Assembly (NCBI GenBank): GCA_965204905.1
Contig: OZ242042.1
Location: forward strand, 3,348,001 to 3,412,000
Source of the DNA: Bin87 sp965204905
Lineage (GTDB): Bacteria; Chloroflexota; Dehalococcoidia; Lucifugimonadales; UBA3495
DNA: 64,000 nt
Direction: 5' to 3'
How positions within the stretch are numbered: the stretch's first letter is position 1; every line of letters starts with the position of its first letter. Below the pieces are notes generated by a model. The model was not told the origin of the DNA and did no database searches. It was given only the letters and a program-made list of their open reading frames with translations. Made by a program: the position numbers and the translations under genes. Shown piece after piece: positions 36,042 to 44,564 of this stretch.

Positions 36042-36344
36042 CAACCCGGGGCGACCCAAGCCCCTCTCCCATTCGCGCACCCACCGGGGCAGGCAACTCC
36101 CGCGATGTCCCCTCTCTTGACGGGAGAGGATTAGAGCCTGCCCCGTACTTGATGCAAGGATTACGGACTCAGTTCACCCTGATCTATCAAAGTAACGATA
36201 TTCGTCCTTATCATAATTACTAACTACGAAAATCATAAATAAATCTCTATACATACCACCTTTATCGTGATAACGTAAGCGAACGAAGCCGAAATCCACT
36301 GTAGGAACGGGACTGAATGTACCCACCACCCGGAGGTGACGGTT
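36042..36344. other. Intergenic region with degenerate hairpin repeats
   Basis: CCCCTCTCCC at about 36061 and CCCCTCTCTTGACGGGAGAGG at about 36110-36131 are degenerate members of the CCCTCTCCC family. The following 200 bases are AT-rich and probably hold the promoter of the next gene. No gene is supported. Confidence 0.5.
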
Positions 36345-38225
36345 ATGTTTCGCTATCACGCTTTCAAGGGAAACCTCGCGGCGATGGCGCTGGCAGCATT
36401 AGCGCTGGCAGTCATAGTCGGCTGCGGAGGCGCCGCCCCCGCAGCGGAAGAGCAAGAACAAGCAGCGCCGGTGGCTCCCCAGGCATCTACCACCCAGCAG
36501 CAATCTCCCACTGAGCCCGCCCAGCAGGCCATGGCAGCAACTACAGCGCCGGCGCAGCAGGCACAGCCCCAAGTCGCGCCCACGGCCATGCCAGCTGCGA
36601 CTGAGGCCGCTCCACAGGCAACTGTCATGGAACCGGCGGGCAAGATAACCATGGGCCAGGAGGAGATCAACATCTTCAGTGGCCACCCGGCACACTCGGT
36701 CAACCCGCAGCTGTTCGTCATATCCACCGCTCCCGTGGTGGAGGGCCTGATGCAGTGGAACAGCAACCTGGAAGCCGAACCCCTGCTGCTCGACTCCTGG
36801 AGCATCTCAGACGACTTCGCGACCTGGACTTTCAATCTTCGCAAGGGTGTGCAGTTCCACAAGGGATACGGCGAAATGACCGCGGAGGACGTGGTGTATT
36901 CCTATTCCCATTGGATCACCAATACCAAGCACGCCCGCGCCAGCGCCCTCCAGCGATTCTGGGACCACCCGGAGGGCCACGTGGAGATCCTGGACAGCCA
37001 TACCCTCATGGTCAACACCGGCGAGCCCATGCCCGACGTGATCATGTCCGAGTTCCACCGTGTCCCATCGGGAATCGCCAGCTGGATCGTCAGCAAGAAG
37101 CAGTCGGACGAAATTGGGATCGAAGCTGCCGACAAAGACATCGCTGCCACCGGTCCCTGGGAAATCGTGGAGCATCGTCCGGCCCAGTACTGGCGGATGA
37201 AGGCGGTCCAGGACCACTGGCGACAGACCCCCTTCTTCGCCGAGCTGGAATTCCAGGAAATCCCCGAGCAATCCACCCGGCTGGCCGGATTCCAGACCGG
37301 GCACCTCGACACCTTCGTAATGGCCTTCGACTCCATCCCCCTGGTCCAGGCGATGGAAGGGGCCAAGCTGATGATAGTGCCCGACCAGGCCGCCGGCGAG
37401 ATGCTGCTGCACTTCCACGGGGGGTTGTACTTCAACGTGGGCACTCCCGACCAGGAAGCCGCCTATGACCCGGACCTGCCCTGGGTATCCGCCAATACGG
37501 AAATCGGCTCGCCGGAGTGGGAGCAGGCCAAGAAAGTGCGCCAGGCAATGGTCAAGGCCATCGACACGCAGACCATTGTGGAAACCCTGTTGCAGGGCTA
37601 TGCCCAGCGATCGCCGGTAGGCGTAGGCGGCTACAGCTACTCGGCCCATCGGTTCCCGGACATCCCCATGCTGGAATACGACCTGGAGGCTGCCAAGGCT
37701 CTGATGGCCGAAACCGGCTATGCGGAAGAAGGGTTCAGCATCACGCTGGTCCCGGCCCTGCGCGGCGCGCCCGCTGAGGTCGAAGTCGCCGAGGCCATCG
37801 CCGTCATGTGGGAAGACATTGGAATCGACGTGAAGTTGCAGAATTTGCCCTACGGCACCTACCGGCCCACGGTCATCGGGCGCACTTTCAACGGCGCCAC
37901 CAACCACGCCACTTCCCCGTCCAACACTCCCGCCCGACTGTACAACGCATTGCAGAACCGGGGCAGTTTCATCCGGCACACCCACCCTTACCTGGACGAC
38001 ATCACTATCCGGGCCCAGAGCGCCGTTACCCTGGAAGAGCGCACCAAGCTGGAGACCGAGACGGGCAAGTTCATGTACGATGAATCCATCTACGCCTCCC
38101 TGTACATGTGGAACGCGGTGTGGGCGGTAGGTCCCCGGATCGATGACAAATCGTGGAGCGAGAACCTGTTCTACGGCGATATCCGCAACATCAACGGCTA
38201 CGAATGGATCGAACCGCGCCAGTAG
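36345..38225 (+). CDS. ABC transporter substrate-binding lipoprotein (SBP_bac_5)
   Basis: This 626-aa lipoprotein has a signal peptide ending in lipobox VIVGC with Cys27. A linker of about 70 residues, rich in Ala, Gln, Pro and Thr, keeps it away from the membrane. The family 5 binding domain follows (LLLDSWSISDDFATWTFNLR, GVQFHKGYGEMTAEDVVYSY, AATGPWEIVEHRP). It likely binds peptides or other organic solutes for import. The ATG at 36345 follows GGAGGTGA; a GTG at 36336 is less likely. Like the preceding gene, it has no permease genes beside it. Confidence 0.88.
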   Translation: MFRYHAFKGNLAAMALAALALAVIVGCGGAAPAAEEQEQAAPVAPQASTTQQQSPTEPAQQAMAATTAPAQQAQPQVAPTAMPAATEAAPQATVMEPAGKITMGQEEINIFSGHPAHSVNPQLFVISTAPVVEGLMQWNSNLEAEPLLLDSWSISDDFATWTFNLRKGVQFHKGYGEMTAEDVVYSYSHWITNTKHARASALQRFWDHPEGHVEILDSHTLMVNTGEPMPDVIMSEFHRVPSGIASWIVSKKQSDEIGIEAADKDIAATGPWEIVEHRPAQYWRMKAVQDHWRQTPFFAELEFQEIPEQSTRLAGFQTGHLDTFVMAFDSIPLVQAMEGAKLMIVPDQAAGEMLLHFHGGLYFNVGTPDQEAAYDPDLPWVSANTEIGSPEWEQAKKVRQAMVKAIDTQTIVETLLQGYAQRSPVGVGGYSYSAHRFPDIPMLEYDLEAAKALMAETGYAEEGFSITLVPALRGAPAEVEVAEAIAVMWEDIGIDVKLQNLPYGTYRPTVIGRTFNGATNHATSPSNTPARLYNALQNRGSFIRHTHPYLDDITIRAQSAVTLEERTKLETETGKFMYDESIYASLYMWNAVWAVGPRIDDKSWSENLFYGDIRNINGYEWIEPRQ

Positions 38226-38331
38226 GCAAATCCCCTCTCTCAAAACTGATCTGATACCTCCGTACCGGACGATTAGGAACCACAGGCCAGGATAGCCTCC
38301 GAGCGTTTTACCGCCCATTGCGCCCCTTCAC

Positions 38332-38359
38332 CACGCTGGGTATGATGCTGCCCAGCGTG
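38332..38359. promoter_or_regulatory. Perfect 9-bp inverted repeat over a -10-like box
   Basis: CACGCTGGG-tatgatgctg-CCCAGCGTG lies 48-75 bases before the epimerase start. The spacer begins TATGAT, a plausible -10 box, so the palindrome may be an operator. Confidence 0.4.
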
Positions 38360-38406
38360 CGCCGCCCTACGTAAATCACCTCGGCGGCGGTCCTGGAGGT
38401 TCTTCA

Positions 38407-39348
38407 ATGTCCGTGATGGTCACCGGCGGCACCGGATTCATCGGCAACCGCATTATCCGCAAGCTCGTCGAGCGTGGCGAAGACGTCGTCTGCTTCGACC
38501 TGGCGCCGCCCCGCGCCAACCTGCAACCCTTGATGGACCGTATCTCCATCTACCGCGGCGATGTGACCCGCCTGGACCACCTGCTGGAAGCCGTCAACCG
38601 CCACAGCGTTGACCGCATCATCCACATGGCCGCCCTGCTCCCGCCGGACACCGAGGACCGTCCCGCCACCGGCATGGCCGTCAACATTGACGGCTGCAAC
38701 AACGTCTTCGAAGCCGCCCGCTGGGGCAACATCAAACGTGTCATCTACGCCAGCAGCATCGCCGTGTACGGCGTCCAGGACACCTTCGGCGACCGACCCC
38801 TGATCGAGGACGACCTGCCCGCGCCCATTAACGTGTACGGCATGACCAAGGCCGTCAACGACTTCGCCGCCGCCCGTTACCGCACGCTGCACGGCCTCGA
38901 CATCCGCGGCATCCGCATCTGCACCGTGTTCGGACACGGCCGCGTAACCGGCATGACGGGCATGATCGGCGGCCTGATGATGTCCCTGCCCGCTATCGGC
39001 CAGCCCATCAGCATGGACTTCGACCCCATGGAAGCCTCGCCCATGATCCACGCCGAAGACGCCGCCGAGATCTTCGTCCGCGCCGCCCTCGCCGACAATC
39101 TGAACCACAACATCTACATCAGCGGCGGCGAGCTGGCCACCATCGCCGACGTGGCCGACATGGTGCGCTCCTATATCCCCGACGCCAGCATCACCACCGG
39201 CGACCGGCCCGTGCCCCACGTGTACCTCGTGGATAACAGCCGCATGATGGCCGACCTCGGCTACGAACTGCCGCCCCTGCGCATGCGCGTCCTCGACCAC
39301 ATCAACGACGCCCGCGCCGAGGCGGGCCTGGAACCCATATCAGGATAA
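38407..39348 (+). CDS. NAD-dependent epimerase/dehydratase
   Basis: This 313-aa extended short-chain dehydrogenase has nucleotide-binding VTGGTGFIGNRI at the N-terminus and the catalytic YxxxK in NVYGMTKAV, with a preceding Ser in ASSIAVYG. Such enzymes epimerise or dehydrate nucleotide sugars, or reduce related compounds. The substrate is not clear. GGAGGTT precedes the ATG. The next gene on the strand is separated by a family A repeat. Confidence 0.85.
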   Translation: MSVMVTGGTGFIGNRIIRKLVERGEDVVCFDLAPPRANLQPLMDRISIYRGDVTRLDHLLEAVNRHSVDRIIHMAALLPPDTEDRPATGMAVNIDGCNNVFEAARWGNIKRVIYASSIAVYGVQDTFGDRPLIEDDLPAPINVYGMTKAVNDFAAARYRTLHGLDIRGIRICTVFGHGRVTGMTGMIGGLMMSLPAIGQPISMDFDPMEASPMIHAEDAAEIFVRAALADNLNHNIYISGGELATIADVADMVRSYIPDASITTGDRPVPHVYLVDNSRMMADLGYELPPLRMRVLDHINDARAEAGLEPISG

Positions 39349-39362
39349 GAGCGTGAATTGAT

Positions 39363-39454
39363 TGTCAGAATCAAGATTTACCAGATTGTGGGATTTTCTG
39401 GATAACGACTCCAATCCCGGTAATCCTCTGATCTTGAAAAGTCTGATTCCGACT
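39363..39454. repeat. Long palindrome, repeat family A, copy 3 (degenerate)
   Basis: GTCAGAATCAAGATTTACCA starts the left arm; the right arm ends TCTGATTCCGAC, with CGACTCCAATCCCGG in the centre. It is less regular than the copies at 1280 and 25021 and lies between two plus-strand genes. Confidence 0.7.
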
Positions 39455-39461
39455 GCCCCTT

Positions 39462-39470
39462 TGCTACAAT
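39462..39470 (+). promoter_or_regulatory. Extended -10 element (TGC-TACAAT)
   Basis: TGCTACAAT lies 67 bases upstream of the LLM oxidoreductase start, directly after the family A repeat. Confidence 0.4.
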
Positions 39471-39536
39471 ACCGCCAGACCGCTTTATTGATCTGACCAA
39501 CCATATGCACCCATTCCACCCAGGAGGACAACCATC

Positions 39537-40478
39537 ATGAGCGTTGCCATCGGCTACGTCCCCGGCGCATTCGGACAGGGAGGCGACGACCCCAACTTCC
39601 TCCGCACTCTGGTGGAACTGGGCGACAAATACGAGTACGACTCCATCTGGCTCAGCGATCGCATTTGCAGCGACCGGTTCAGCCTGGAGCCCATGGTCGC
39701 CCTTTCGCTGGTGGCCGGCTACTCTGACCGCCTCAAGTTCGGCACCAGCGTGCTGGCGCTGCCGTTACGCAACCCCGTGGTCCTTGCCAAGCAGGTGGCC
39801 ACGCTGGACTGGCTCTCCCAGGGTCGCTTCTTCCCCGCCGTCGGCCTCGGCCAGGAAGACCCCGACGAGTACGAAGCCTGCGGGGTGCCCAAGGCCGACC
39901 GCGCCCGCCGCACCGACGAGGCCATTACCCTCATGCGCCGCCTCTGGGAAGAGGAAGAGGTCACCCACGAGGGCGAGTTCTTCACCACCCACAACGTATC
40001 GGTGACGCCGCGCACCTTCCTCAAGCCCTCGCCGCCGGTGTGGATCGGTGGTCGCAGTCCGGCTGCGGCCCGTCGCGTGGGGCGCGTCGGCGACGGATGG
40101 CTGGTATCCAGCGCCACGCCGGAGGAGGTACGATCGGGACGCGAGATCGTTTTCGAGACGGCCCAGCAATACGACCGCGATATTGAGGAGGACCACGTCG
40201 GCGTGCTGATCGGCTACTACATCTGCGACGACCAGAAGGCGGGTGAGGAGAAGTCGGAGCAGTTTGTGACCCGGCAGCGGCCCGACGCCCACTTCACCGA
40301 GTACTCCGCCGTCGGCACCTCCGAGCAGATCGGCGACTTCATCCAGGACTACATCGACGCCGGCGGGTTCAAGTTCGTCATCCGCCCCCTGTGCGCCGGC
40401 ACCGAGTCCATGGAGCAGTTGGAGCAGGCCGGCGAGGAAATCCTGCCCCGGTTCCACGGCCCACTGGGCAGCAAGTAG
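39537..40478 (+). CDS. LLM-class flavin/F420-dependent oxidoreductase
   Basis: This 313-aa luciferase-like TIM barrel matches the LLM group: YDSIWLSDRICSD, LKFGTSVLALPLRNPVVLAK, LDWLSQGRFFPAVGLG, and PPVWIGGRSPAAARR. Proteins of this type use F420 or FMN to reduce or oxygenate diverse substrates. Chloroflexota of the SAR202 kind carry many. Which cofactor is used here cannot be told. GGAGGACA precedes the ATG. Two Uma2 genes follow in the same direction. Confidence 0.88.
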   Translation: MSVAIGYVPGAFGQGGDDPNFLRTLVELGDKYEYDSIWLSDRICSDRFSLEPMVALSLVAGYSDRLKFGTSVLALPLRNPVVLAKQVATLDWLSQGRFFPAVGLGQEDPDEYEACGVPKADRARRTDEAITLMRRLWEEEEVTHEGEFFTTHNVSVTPRTFLKPSPPVWIGGRSPAAARRVGRVGDGWLVSSATPEEVRSGREIVFETAQQYDRDIEEDHVGVLIGYYICDDQKAGEEKSEQFVTRQRPDAHFTEYSAVGTSEQIGDFIQDYIDAGGFKFVIRPLCAGTESMEQLEQAGEEILPRFHGPLGSK

Positions 40479-40483
40479 GCATA

Positions 40484-40542
40484 CCGGAGGCCGAGCCATG
40501 ACCACCGCCAAACCCAAGCTCCGCACCGGGACCCGCATGTCC
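40484..40542 (+). repeat. 59-bp direct repeat, copy 1 (second copy at 41103-41161)
   Basis: Both tandem Uma2 genes share an identical 59-base segment that covers the GGAGG ribosome site, the ATG and the first 15 codons. Sequence beyond it diverges quickly. Confidence 0.85.
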
Positions 40543-41097
40543 CTGGACGAGTTCCTTGCCCTCGGCGAAACCGACGAGAGGCTGGAACTGTTTGACGGGG
40601 CCCTTTACCTTATGAGCACACCGACCAAAGACCACCAGTTTTTGATGAGGCATATCGGGATACATTTCGAGGCATTTCTGGACGACTTCGACATACCACC
40701 TTATGAGGTGCATCACGATATAACCACCATTTTGTCTGAAGAATTACAGCGGGCGGTCGAACCGGATCTGGTGATCATCCTTGCCGGACGAGATGACGTC
40801 GGCGGAAGAATATATGTAGAAGGTGTGCCCGACATTGTGGTGGAAATCCTGTCCACCGACCGCAACCATGATCTGGTGTTCAAACGGCGGATTTACGCCG
40901 AAGCAGGCGTCCAGGAGTATTGGATTTTCGACCCGCGCAACAACACCGTGCTGCCGCTGGAGCTGCGCGGAAACGAGTACATAGAGCGTCCCACACTCAC
41001 CGCCGCCGATACCCTCACCACGCCGCTGCTGCCCGGCCTGGCAATCCCGCTGGCCAGCATCTTCCACCACCGTCGCCGCCCGCCCCGGGACGAGTAG
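40498..41097 (+). CDS. Uma2-family PD-(D/E)xK endonuclease-like protein, tandem copy 1
   Basis: This 199-aa protein has the Uma2/DUF820 core: AVEPDLVIIL, then VPDIVVEILSTDRNHDLVFK, with Asp/Glu/Lys residues suited to metal-dependent nuclease chemistry, and YAEAGVQEYWIFDP. The family is often multi-copy in cyanobacteria and Chloroflexota; its biological role is unclear. The N-terminal 15 residues (MTTAKPKLRTGTRMS) are identical to the next gene. GGAGG is 8 bases before the ATG. Confidence 0.85.
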   Translation: MTTAKPKLRTGTRMSLDEFLALGETDERLELFDGALYLMSTPTKDHQFLMRHIGIHFEAFLDDFDIPPYEVHHDITTILSEELQRAVEPDLVIILAGRDDVGGRIYVEGVPDIVVEILSTDRNHDLVFKRRIYAEAGVQEYWIFDPRNNTVLPLELRGNEYIERPTLTAADTLTTPLLPGLAIPLASIFHHRRRPPRDE

Positions 41098-41116
41098 ATG
41101 CGCCGGAGGCCGAGCC

Positions 41117-41719
41117 ATGACCACCGCCAAACCCAAGCTCCGCACCGGGACCCGCATGTCCGTCGATGAGTATCTCGCCTTGCCGGAGATCGACGAATAC
41201 CGCTGGCTGGAACTCGACGACGGAGAACTCTACTTTATGCCCAGACCCAGGCGCGCCCACCAATTCGTGAAAGATGAACTGGTGGCGCATTTCAAAACCC
41301 TCCTGAACAACTCCACCACGCCATTGGCCGAAGTGTATAGCGAACTGGTCATCATCATATCGCGGGAATCCGGCCGCATTTTGGTACCAGACTTGTCCAT
41401 TTTCCTGCGTGCTCCCGGCGATACATCGGATATCAGCGCTCCGGGCAGGATCCCCGACATCGTGATCGAAATACTTTCCACCGACCGTAATCGCGACCTC
41501 GTGCGTAAGCGCCGACTCTACGCTGAAGCCGGCGTCCAGGAGTATTGGATTTTCGATCCGGTTAGCGACACCGTCTTTCCGCTGGAATTACGTGGCGATA
41601 CATATGTCGAACATCCCACACTTACCGTCGGAGACACGCTCACCACTCCCCGCCTGCCGGGCCTGGCGATACCGCTAGCCGATCTGTTCCACCACCGCCA
41701 GCGTCCTGGGGACGGATAA
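41117..41719 (+). CDS. Uma2-family PD-(D/E)xK endonuclease-like protein, tandem copy 2
   Basis: This 200-aa paralogue follows 19 bases after the first. It has LVPDLSIFLRAP, IPDIVIEILSTDRNRDLVRK and YAEAGVQEYWIFDPVSDTV. The N-terminal 15 codons and ribosome site are identical to copy 1, and much of the C-terminal half is similar, but residues about 20-85 differ strongly. That pattern suggests tandem duplication followed by divergence of one segment, or replacement of the N-terminal part. The function of the family remains unclear. Confidence 0.85.
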   Translation: MTTAKPKLRTGTRMSVDEYLALPEIDEYRWLELDDGELYFMPRPRRAHQFVKDELVAHFKTLLNNSTTPLAEVYSELVIIISRESGRILVPDLSIFLRAPGDTSDISAPGRIPDIVIEILSTDRNRDLVRKRRLYAEAGVQEYWIFDPVSDTVFPLELRGDTYVEHPTLTVGDTLTTPRLPGLAIPLADLFHHRQRPGDG

Positions 41720-41810
41720 CCCGCCGGGTTGCCCGAAGTACCCCGACATACTATGATTGCCCGGTCGCTAAATCTCAAAACGCCATCCTGTTGAAAGGAG
41801 CAGCCCGCAC

Positions 41811-42782
41811 ATGAAAGCAGCCCAGCTAGTCGCCCCCAAGCGTTGGGAGTTCACCGAAGTTGACACGCCGGCCCCGGTTGATGGCCAGGTTCTCGTAAAA
41901 ATGGAATCCGTCAGCGTCTGCGGTTCCGACATCCGCCACACCTACGGCCCCGTGCTTGACGAGTCCGAGTACCCCATGGCTCCCTGCAAGGGCGCTCACG
42001 AGTTGGCCGGCGTCATCGTGGACAGCAAGACCGACGAGTTCCAGGAAGGCCAGCGCGTCATCGTAATCCCCTACCCCGGCACCGGCGGCCTCTGCGACTA
42101 CGTGCTGTCGGAACCGGGCCGCATGGCGCTGCTCCCCGAATACGGCGGCCTGGACGAATGGGTGATGTGCCAGCCTCCCGGCACCGTGCTCTACTCCTGC
42201 CGGCAGATGGGCAGCCCCCTACAGCAGAACATCCTCATCTTCGGCCAGGGCAGCATCGGACTCAGCTTCACCATGATTCTCTCCCGCATGGGCGCCCGCA
42301 ACGTGATTGTCGTTGACCCGCTGGACTACCGCCTCGAAAAGTCCAAGCAGATGGGTTCCACCCACCGGATCAACCCCGACAAGCAGGACGTTCACGAAGC
42401 GGTGATGGAGATCACCAAGGGCGCCGGCCCTGACGTCTGCGTTGAGGCCGCCGGTTATCCCGACGCGCTGAACGAGTGCTTCCGCCACGTCCGCCAGTTT
42501 GGCCAAGTCATCATCTTCGGCATACAGACTGACCACATGGTGCCCATCGAACACAACCTCTGGATGGACAAGCAGCCGCGCATCATCCCCACCACCGGCG
42601 CGCGCAGCGGCGATCCCATCAGCCAGATCCAGGACATGGTGGACCTCCGCGATCGCGGCTGGGCTGACCCCGCCGAACTGATCACCCACCGCGTCGGCTT
42701 CTCGTCTATCCAGAATGCCTACGACATGTACGAGCAGCGCGACGACAACGTCATCAAGGTGGTCATGGATATCAACACCTAG
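41811..42782 (+). CDS. Zinc-dependent alcohol dehydrogenase family (MDR) protein
   Basis: This 323-aa medium-chain dehydrogenase has the GroES-like N-terminal domain with catalytic Zn ligands in SVCGSD and GAHELAG. The Rossmann segment is LIFGQGSIGLSFTMILSRMG, with an acidic VVDPLDYRL suggesting NAD. The four-cysteine structural zinc loop is absent, so it is shorter than typical members (about 340-350 aa). It probably oxidises a sugar alcohol, threonine or similar secondary alcohol. AAGGAG precedes the ATG. A hairpin repeat follows the stop codon. Confidence 0.85.
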   Translation: MKAAQLVAPKRWEFTEVDTPAPVDGQVLVKMESVSVCGSDIRHTYGPVLDESEYPMAPCKGAHELAGVIVDSKTDEFQEGQRVIVIPYPGTGGLCDYVLSEPGRMALLPEYGGLDEWVMCQPPGTVLYSCRQMGSPLQQNILIFGQGSIGLSFTMILSRMGARNVIVVDPLDYRLEKSKQMGSTHRINPDKQDVHEAVMEITKGAGPDVCVEAAGYPDALNECFRHVRQFGQVIIFGIQTDHMVPIEHNLWMDKQPRIIPTTGARSGDPISQIQDMVDLRDRGWADPAELITHRVGFSSIQNAYDMYEQRDDNVIKVVMDINT

Positions 42783-42814
42783 ACCACTCTTGCCGCGGCA
42801 CATGCCGCATCATC

Positions 42815-42842
42815 GTAGGGGCGAGGCATGCCTCGCCCCTAC
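42815..42842. repeat. Hairpin repeat (GTAGGGGCG family), copy 5
   Basis: GTAGGGGCGAGG-catg-CCTCGCCCCTAC lies just after the alcohol dehydrogenase stop. It contains the ATG at 42828 that would begin the next frame. Confidence 0.85.
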
Positions 42843-42863
42843 CGCATTGCCAATTCCCCAACC

Positions 42864-43916
42864 GTGTCAACGCCTCCGGAAACTGCGGCCCTCACGCCAG
42901 GCGGACGGGTCCGTTTGGCCCGAGAGAACCTGTGCTTGGCGATGGCCTTGTACGCAGCGTCCCACCGGGGTCTGATCACCGCCACTCTCGTGCCCAACCG
43001 CGCGGAACTCAACCTCGAAAGCGGGCAGACATTCGACTCCAGCGTCCCGCTCCAGGTGACGGACCATCGATCCCTGCTGCGCACCACCGGAAACCAGGTC
43101 AGGGGCGCTTTCGCCCTGCTGGCGATGCAAACACAGCGCGAGGCCGAAACCGTGTTCGGCCCCGTTTCACACGTTCCCCCATTCGCCATTGACCAGCCGG
43201 ACATCGATCTCTGGAATGCCCGTGCGGCCACATATTTGATCGCCCAGAGCGTGGCCCTGGACCTGATGGCCCCCACCTGGCGCATACCTCCCGAATTCCG
43301 CCAAAGCTACGCCATTCCAGATATGGACTTTGCGCTGGACGCCGCCAGCCTGCACGGGGAGGAAATTCGCTGGGGACACTTCGGCAGTTTGGCGCGCTAC
43401 CTCGACCTTTCCCTGTTCGTTTCGTACTGTCTCGACGACATCGACATCTCGGTCGCATTGCAGGCGTCATCTGGAAATTATGGGTTGCTGGGACTGCTGG
43501 CGGAACATTTCTCACGGGAAATACCGTCTGCGAGTCCCATCAGCGACGTCGGCGGCTACGGCAGCGGGTCCGGCCGGCTGCGCCCCTCTGGATCAGTGGC
43601 AGCAGACGTTGGCAGCGACGCCCCCGCTGGCTGGATCGCCCCGGACGGCCCGCTCGAACCGCGCATTACAGTGGCATCCCAGGCCACCGAAATGGGGCCC
43701 GTCGATGAATTCGTAGCCGACGCCTGCTCAACCGGGTCCAGGGCTATGAACCTCGCCGGCGACCTCTACACTTCCTACGCCAACTGGTGCCTTGACCACG
43801 GATACCTCGCCCACAGCCAGCGCAAATTCGGCCTCGAACTCCGGGCACGAGGCTACCAACGTAAGCGTCGCGGCAAGGGGCGCCACTGGTGGATCGGCGT
43901 GGAATCCCGCATTTGA
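42864..43916 (+). CDS. Protein with phage-primase-type C-terminal winged helix and unknown N-terminal domain
   Basis: This frame is 350 aa from a GTG at 42864, or 362 aa from an ATG at 42828 that lies within a hairpin repeat. The C-terminal 75 residues (about 275-350: VDEFVADACST, DLYTSYANWCLDHGYLAHS, FGLELRARGYQRKRR, WWIGV) match the winged helix that ends phage and plasmid D5-type primases. The rest (LARENLCLAMALYAASHRG, WNARAATYLIAQSVALDL, LARYLDLSLFVSYCL) is not a primase or helicase; I see no Walker motif. It may be a fragment of a mobile element recruited to another task, or a DNA-binding regulator. Confidence 0.5.
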   Translation: MSTPPETAALTPGGRVRLARENLCLAMALYAASHRGLITATLVPNRAELNLESGQTFDSSVPLQVTDHRSLLRTTGNQVRGAFALLAMQTQREAETVFGPVSHVPPFAIDQPDIDLWNARAATYLIAQSVALDLMAPTWRIPPEFRQSYAIPDMDFALDAASLHGEEIRWGHFGSLARYLDLSLFVSYCLDDIDISVALQASSGNYGLLGLLAEHFSREIPSASPISDVGGYGSGSGRLRPSGSVAADVGSDAPAGWIAPDGPLEPRITVASQATEMGPVDEFVADACSTGSRAMNLAGDLYTSYANWCLDHGYLAHSQRKFGLELRARGYQRKRRGKGRHWWIGVESRI

Positions 43917-44037
43917 CGGCGCTCAGTTTGGTTACACAAACGTAACATTGGCGCAAAACCCGCGTAACACCCCCTCTTCATAATCTGCTCCATCGAAACG
44001 GGCGCTCTCGCCCAATCACCATTGGAGACAGATTGAA

Positions 44038-44187
44038 ATGCTTGCCATAGCCGCCGGCGCCGCCTTTGTCGGATTGTTCGCTCTCTGGGTTATCGTCCCC
44101 CGGTTCATCCTGCGCCGCAACCGAAACGAACCCAACCTTATGGCAATCGTGCCCCAGGAAGAATTCGCTCCGCAGGCCGCTGATTAG
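44038..44187 (+). CDS. Small single-pass membrane protein, copy 1
   Basis: This 49-aa protein begins MLAIAAGAAFVGLFALWVIV, a single membrane helix, followed by PRFILRRNRNE and an acidic tail ending in D. A paralogue of 53 aa follows 59 bases later. GGAG lies 12 bases before the ATG. Positive residues after the helix predict a cytoplasmic C-terminus. The function is unknown; such proteins can stabilise larger membrane complexes. Confidence 0.65.
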   Translation: MLAIAAGAAFVGLFALWVIVPRFILRRNRNEPNLMAIVPQEEFAPQAAD

Positions 44188-44246
44188 CAGCCAATCCCCT
44201 GCTACCTGCCAACTAACCATCCAATTACAACGGAGAAACGCCAATC

Positions 44247-44408
44247 ATGCTTCCCATCGCCGCCGCTGCCGCTTTCGTAGGACTCTTCGCGCTCTGGGTA
44301 CTCGTGCCCCGGTTCTTCATCCGTCGCAAGCAGGATGAAAACACCGCCGCAGCGCCGATGCGCCACGAGGACGCGACCGCCCAGCCGGCGCCGTCCCCCG
44401 CAGACTAA
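44247..44408 (+). CDS. Small single-pass membrane protein, copy 2
   Basis: This 53-aa protein begins MLPIAAAAAFVGLFALWVLV and continues PRFFIRRKQDE. The shared core FVGLFALWV(I/L)VPRF shows clear paralogy with the 49-aa protein just upstream. The hydrophilic tail (AAAPMRHEDATAQ) differs. GGAG precedes the ATG by 11 bases. A strong terminator follows, so the two small genes form their own short operon. Confidence 0.65.
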   Translation: MLPIAAAAAFVGLFALWVLVPRFFIRRKQDENTAAAPMRHEDATAQPAPSPAD

Positions 44409-44447
44409 GCGCAGCCGGCCCCGCGCCGGCAGACATCGAACCGGACG

Positions 44448-44477
44448 ATCCGGGGAGAATGAACTCCCCGGATTTTT
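44448..44477 (+). terminator. Rho-independent terminator after the small membrane protein pair
   Basis: ATCCGGGGAG-aatgaa-CTCCCCGGAT is a perfect 10-bp stem followed by TTTTT. It closes the two-gene unit at 44038-44408. Confidence 0.9.
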
Positions 44478-44511
44478 CATGTCGCCTTCCGCCTTGTGCT
44501 CGCCCCTTGAT

Positions 44512-44520
44512 TGATATAAT
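44512..44520 (+). promoter_or_regulatory. Extended -10 promoter for the hyu operon
   Basis: TGATATAAT lies 45 bases before the hyuA start and after the terminator. TTGTGC lies 15 bases upstream of the -10 as a weak -35 box. Confidence 0.5.
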
Positions 44521-44564
44521 GAACGCTACTTACGCGAGCAAAGCGAGGTGCTGAACTTACTCCT

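Noticed and set aside
36174..36359. 61-aa minus-strand frame in the AT-rich gap
   Set aside because: It has no domain or ribosome site, and it overlaps the start region of the lipoprotein gene.
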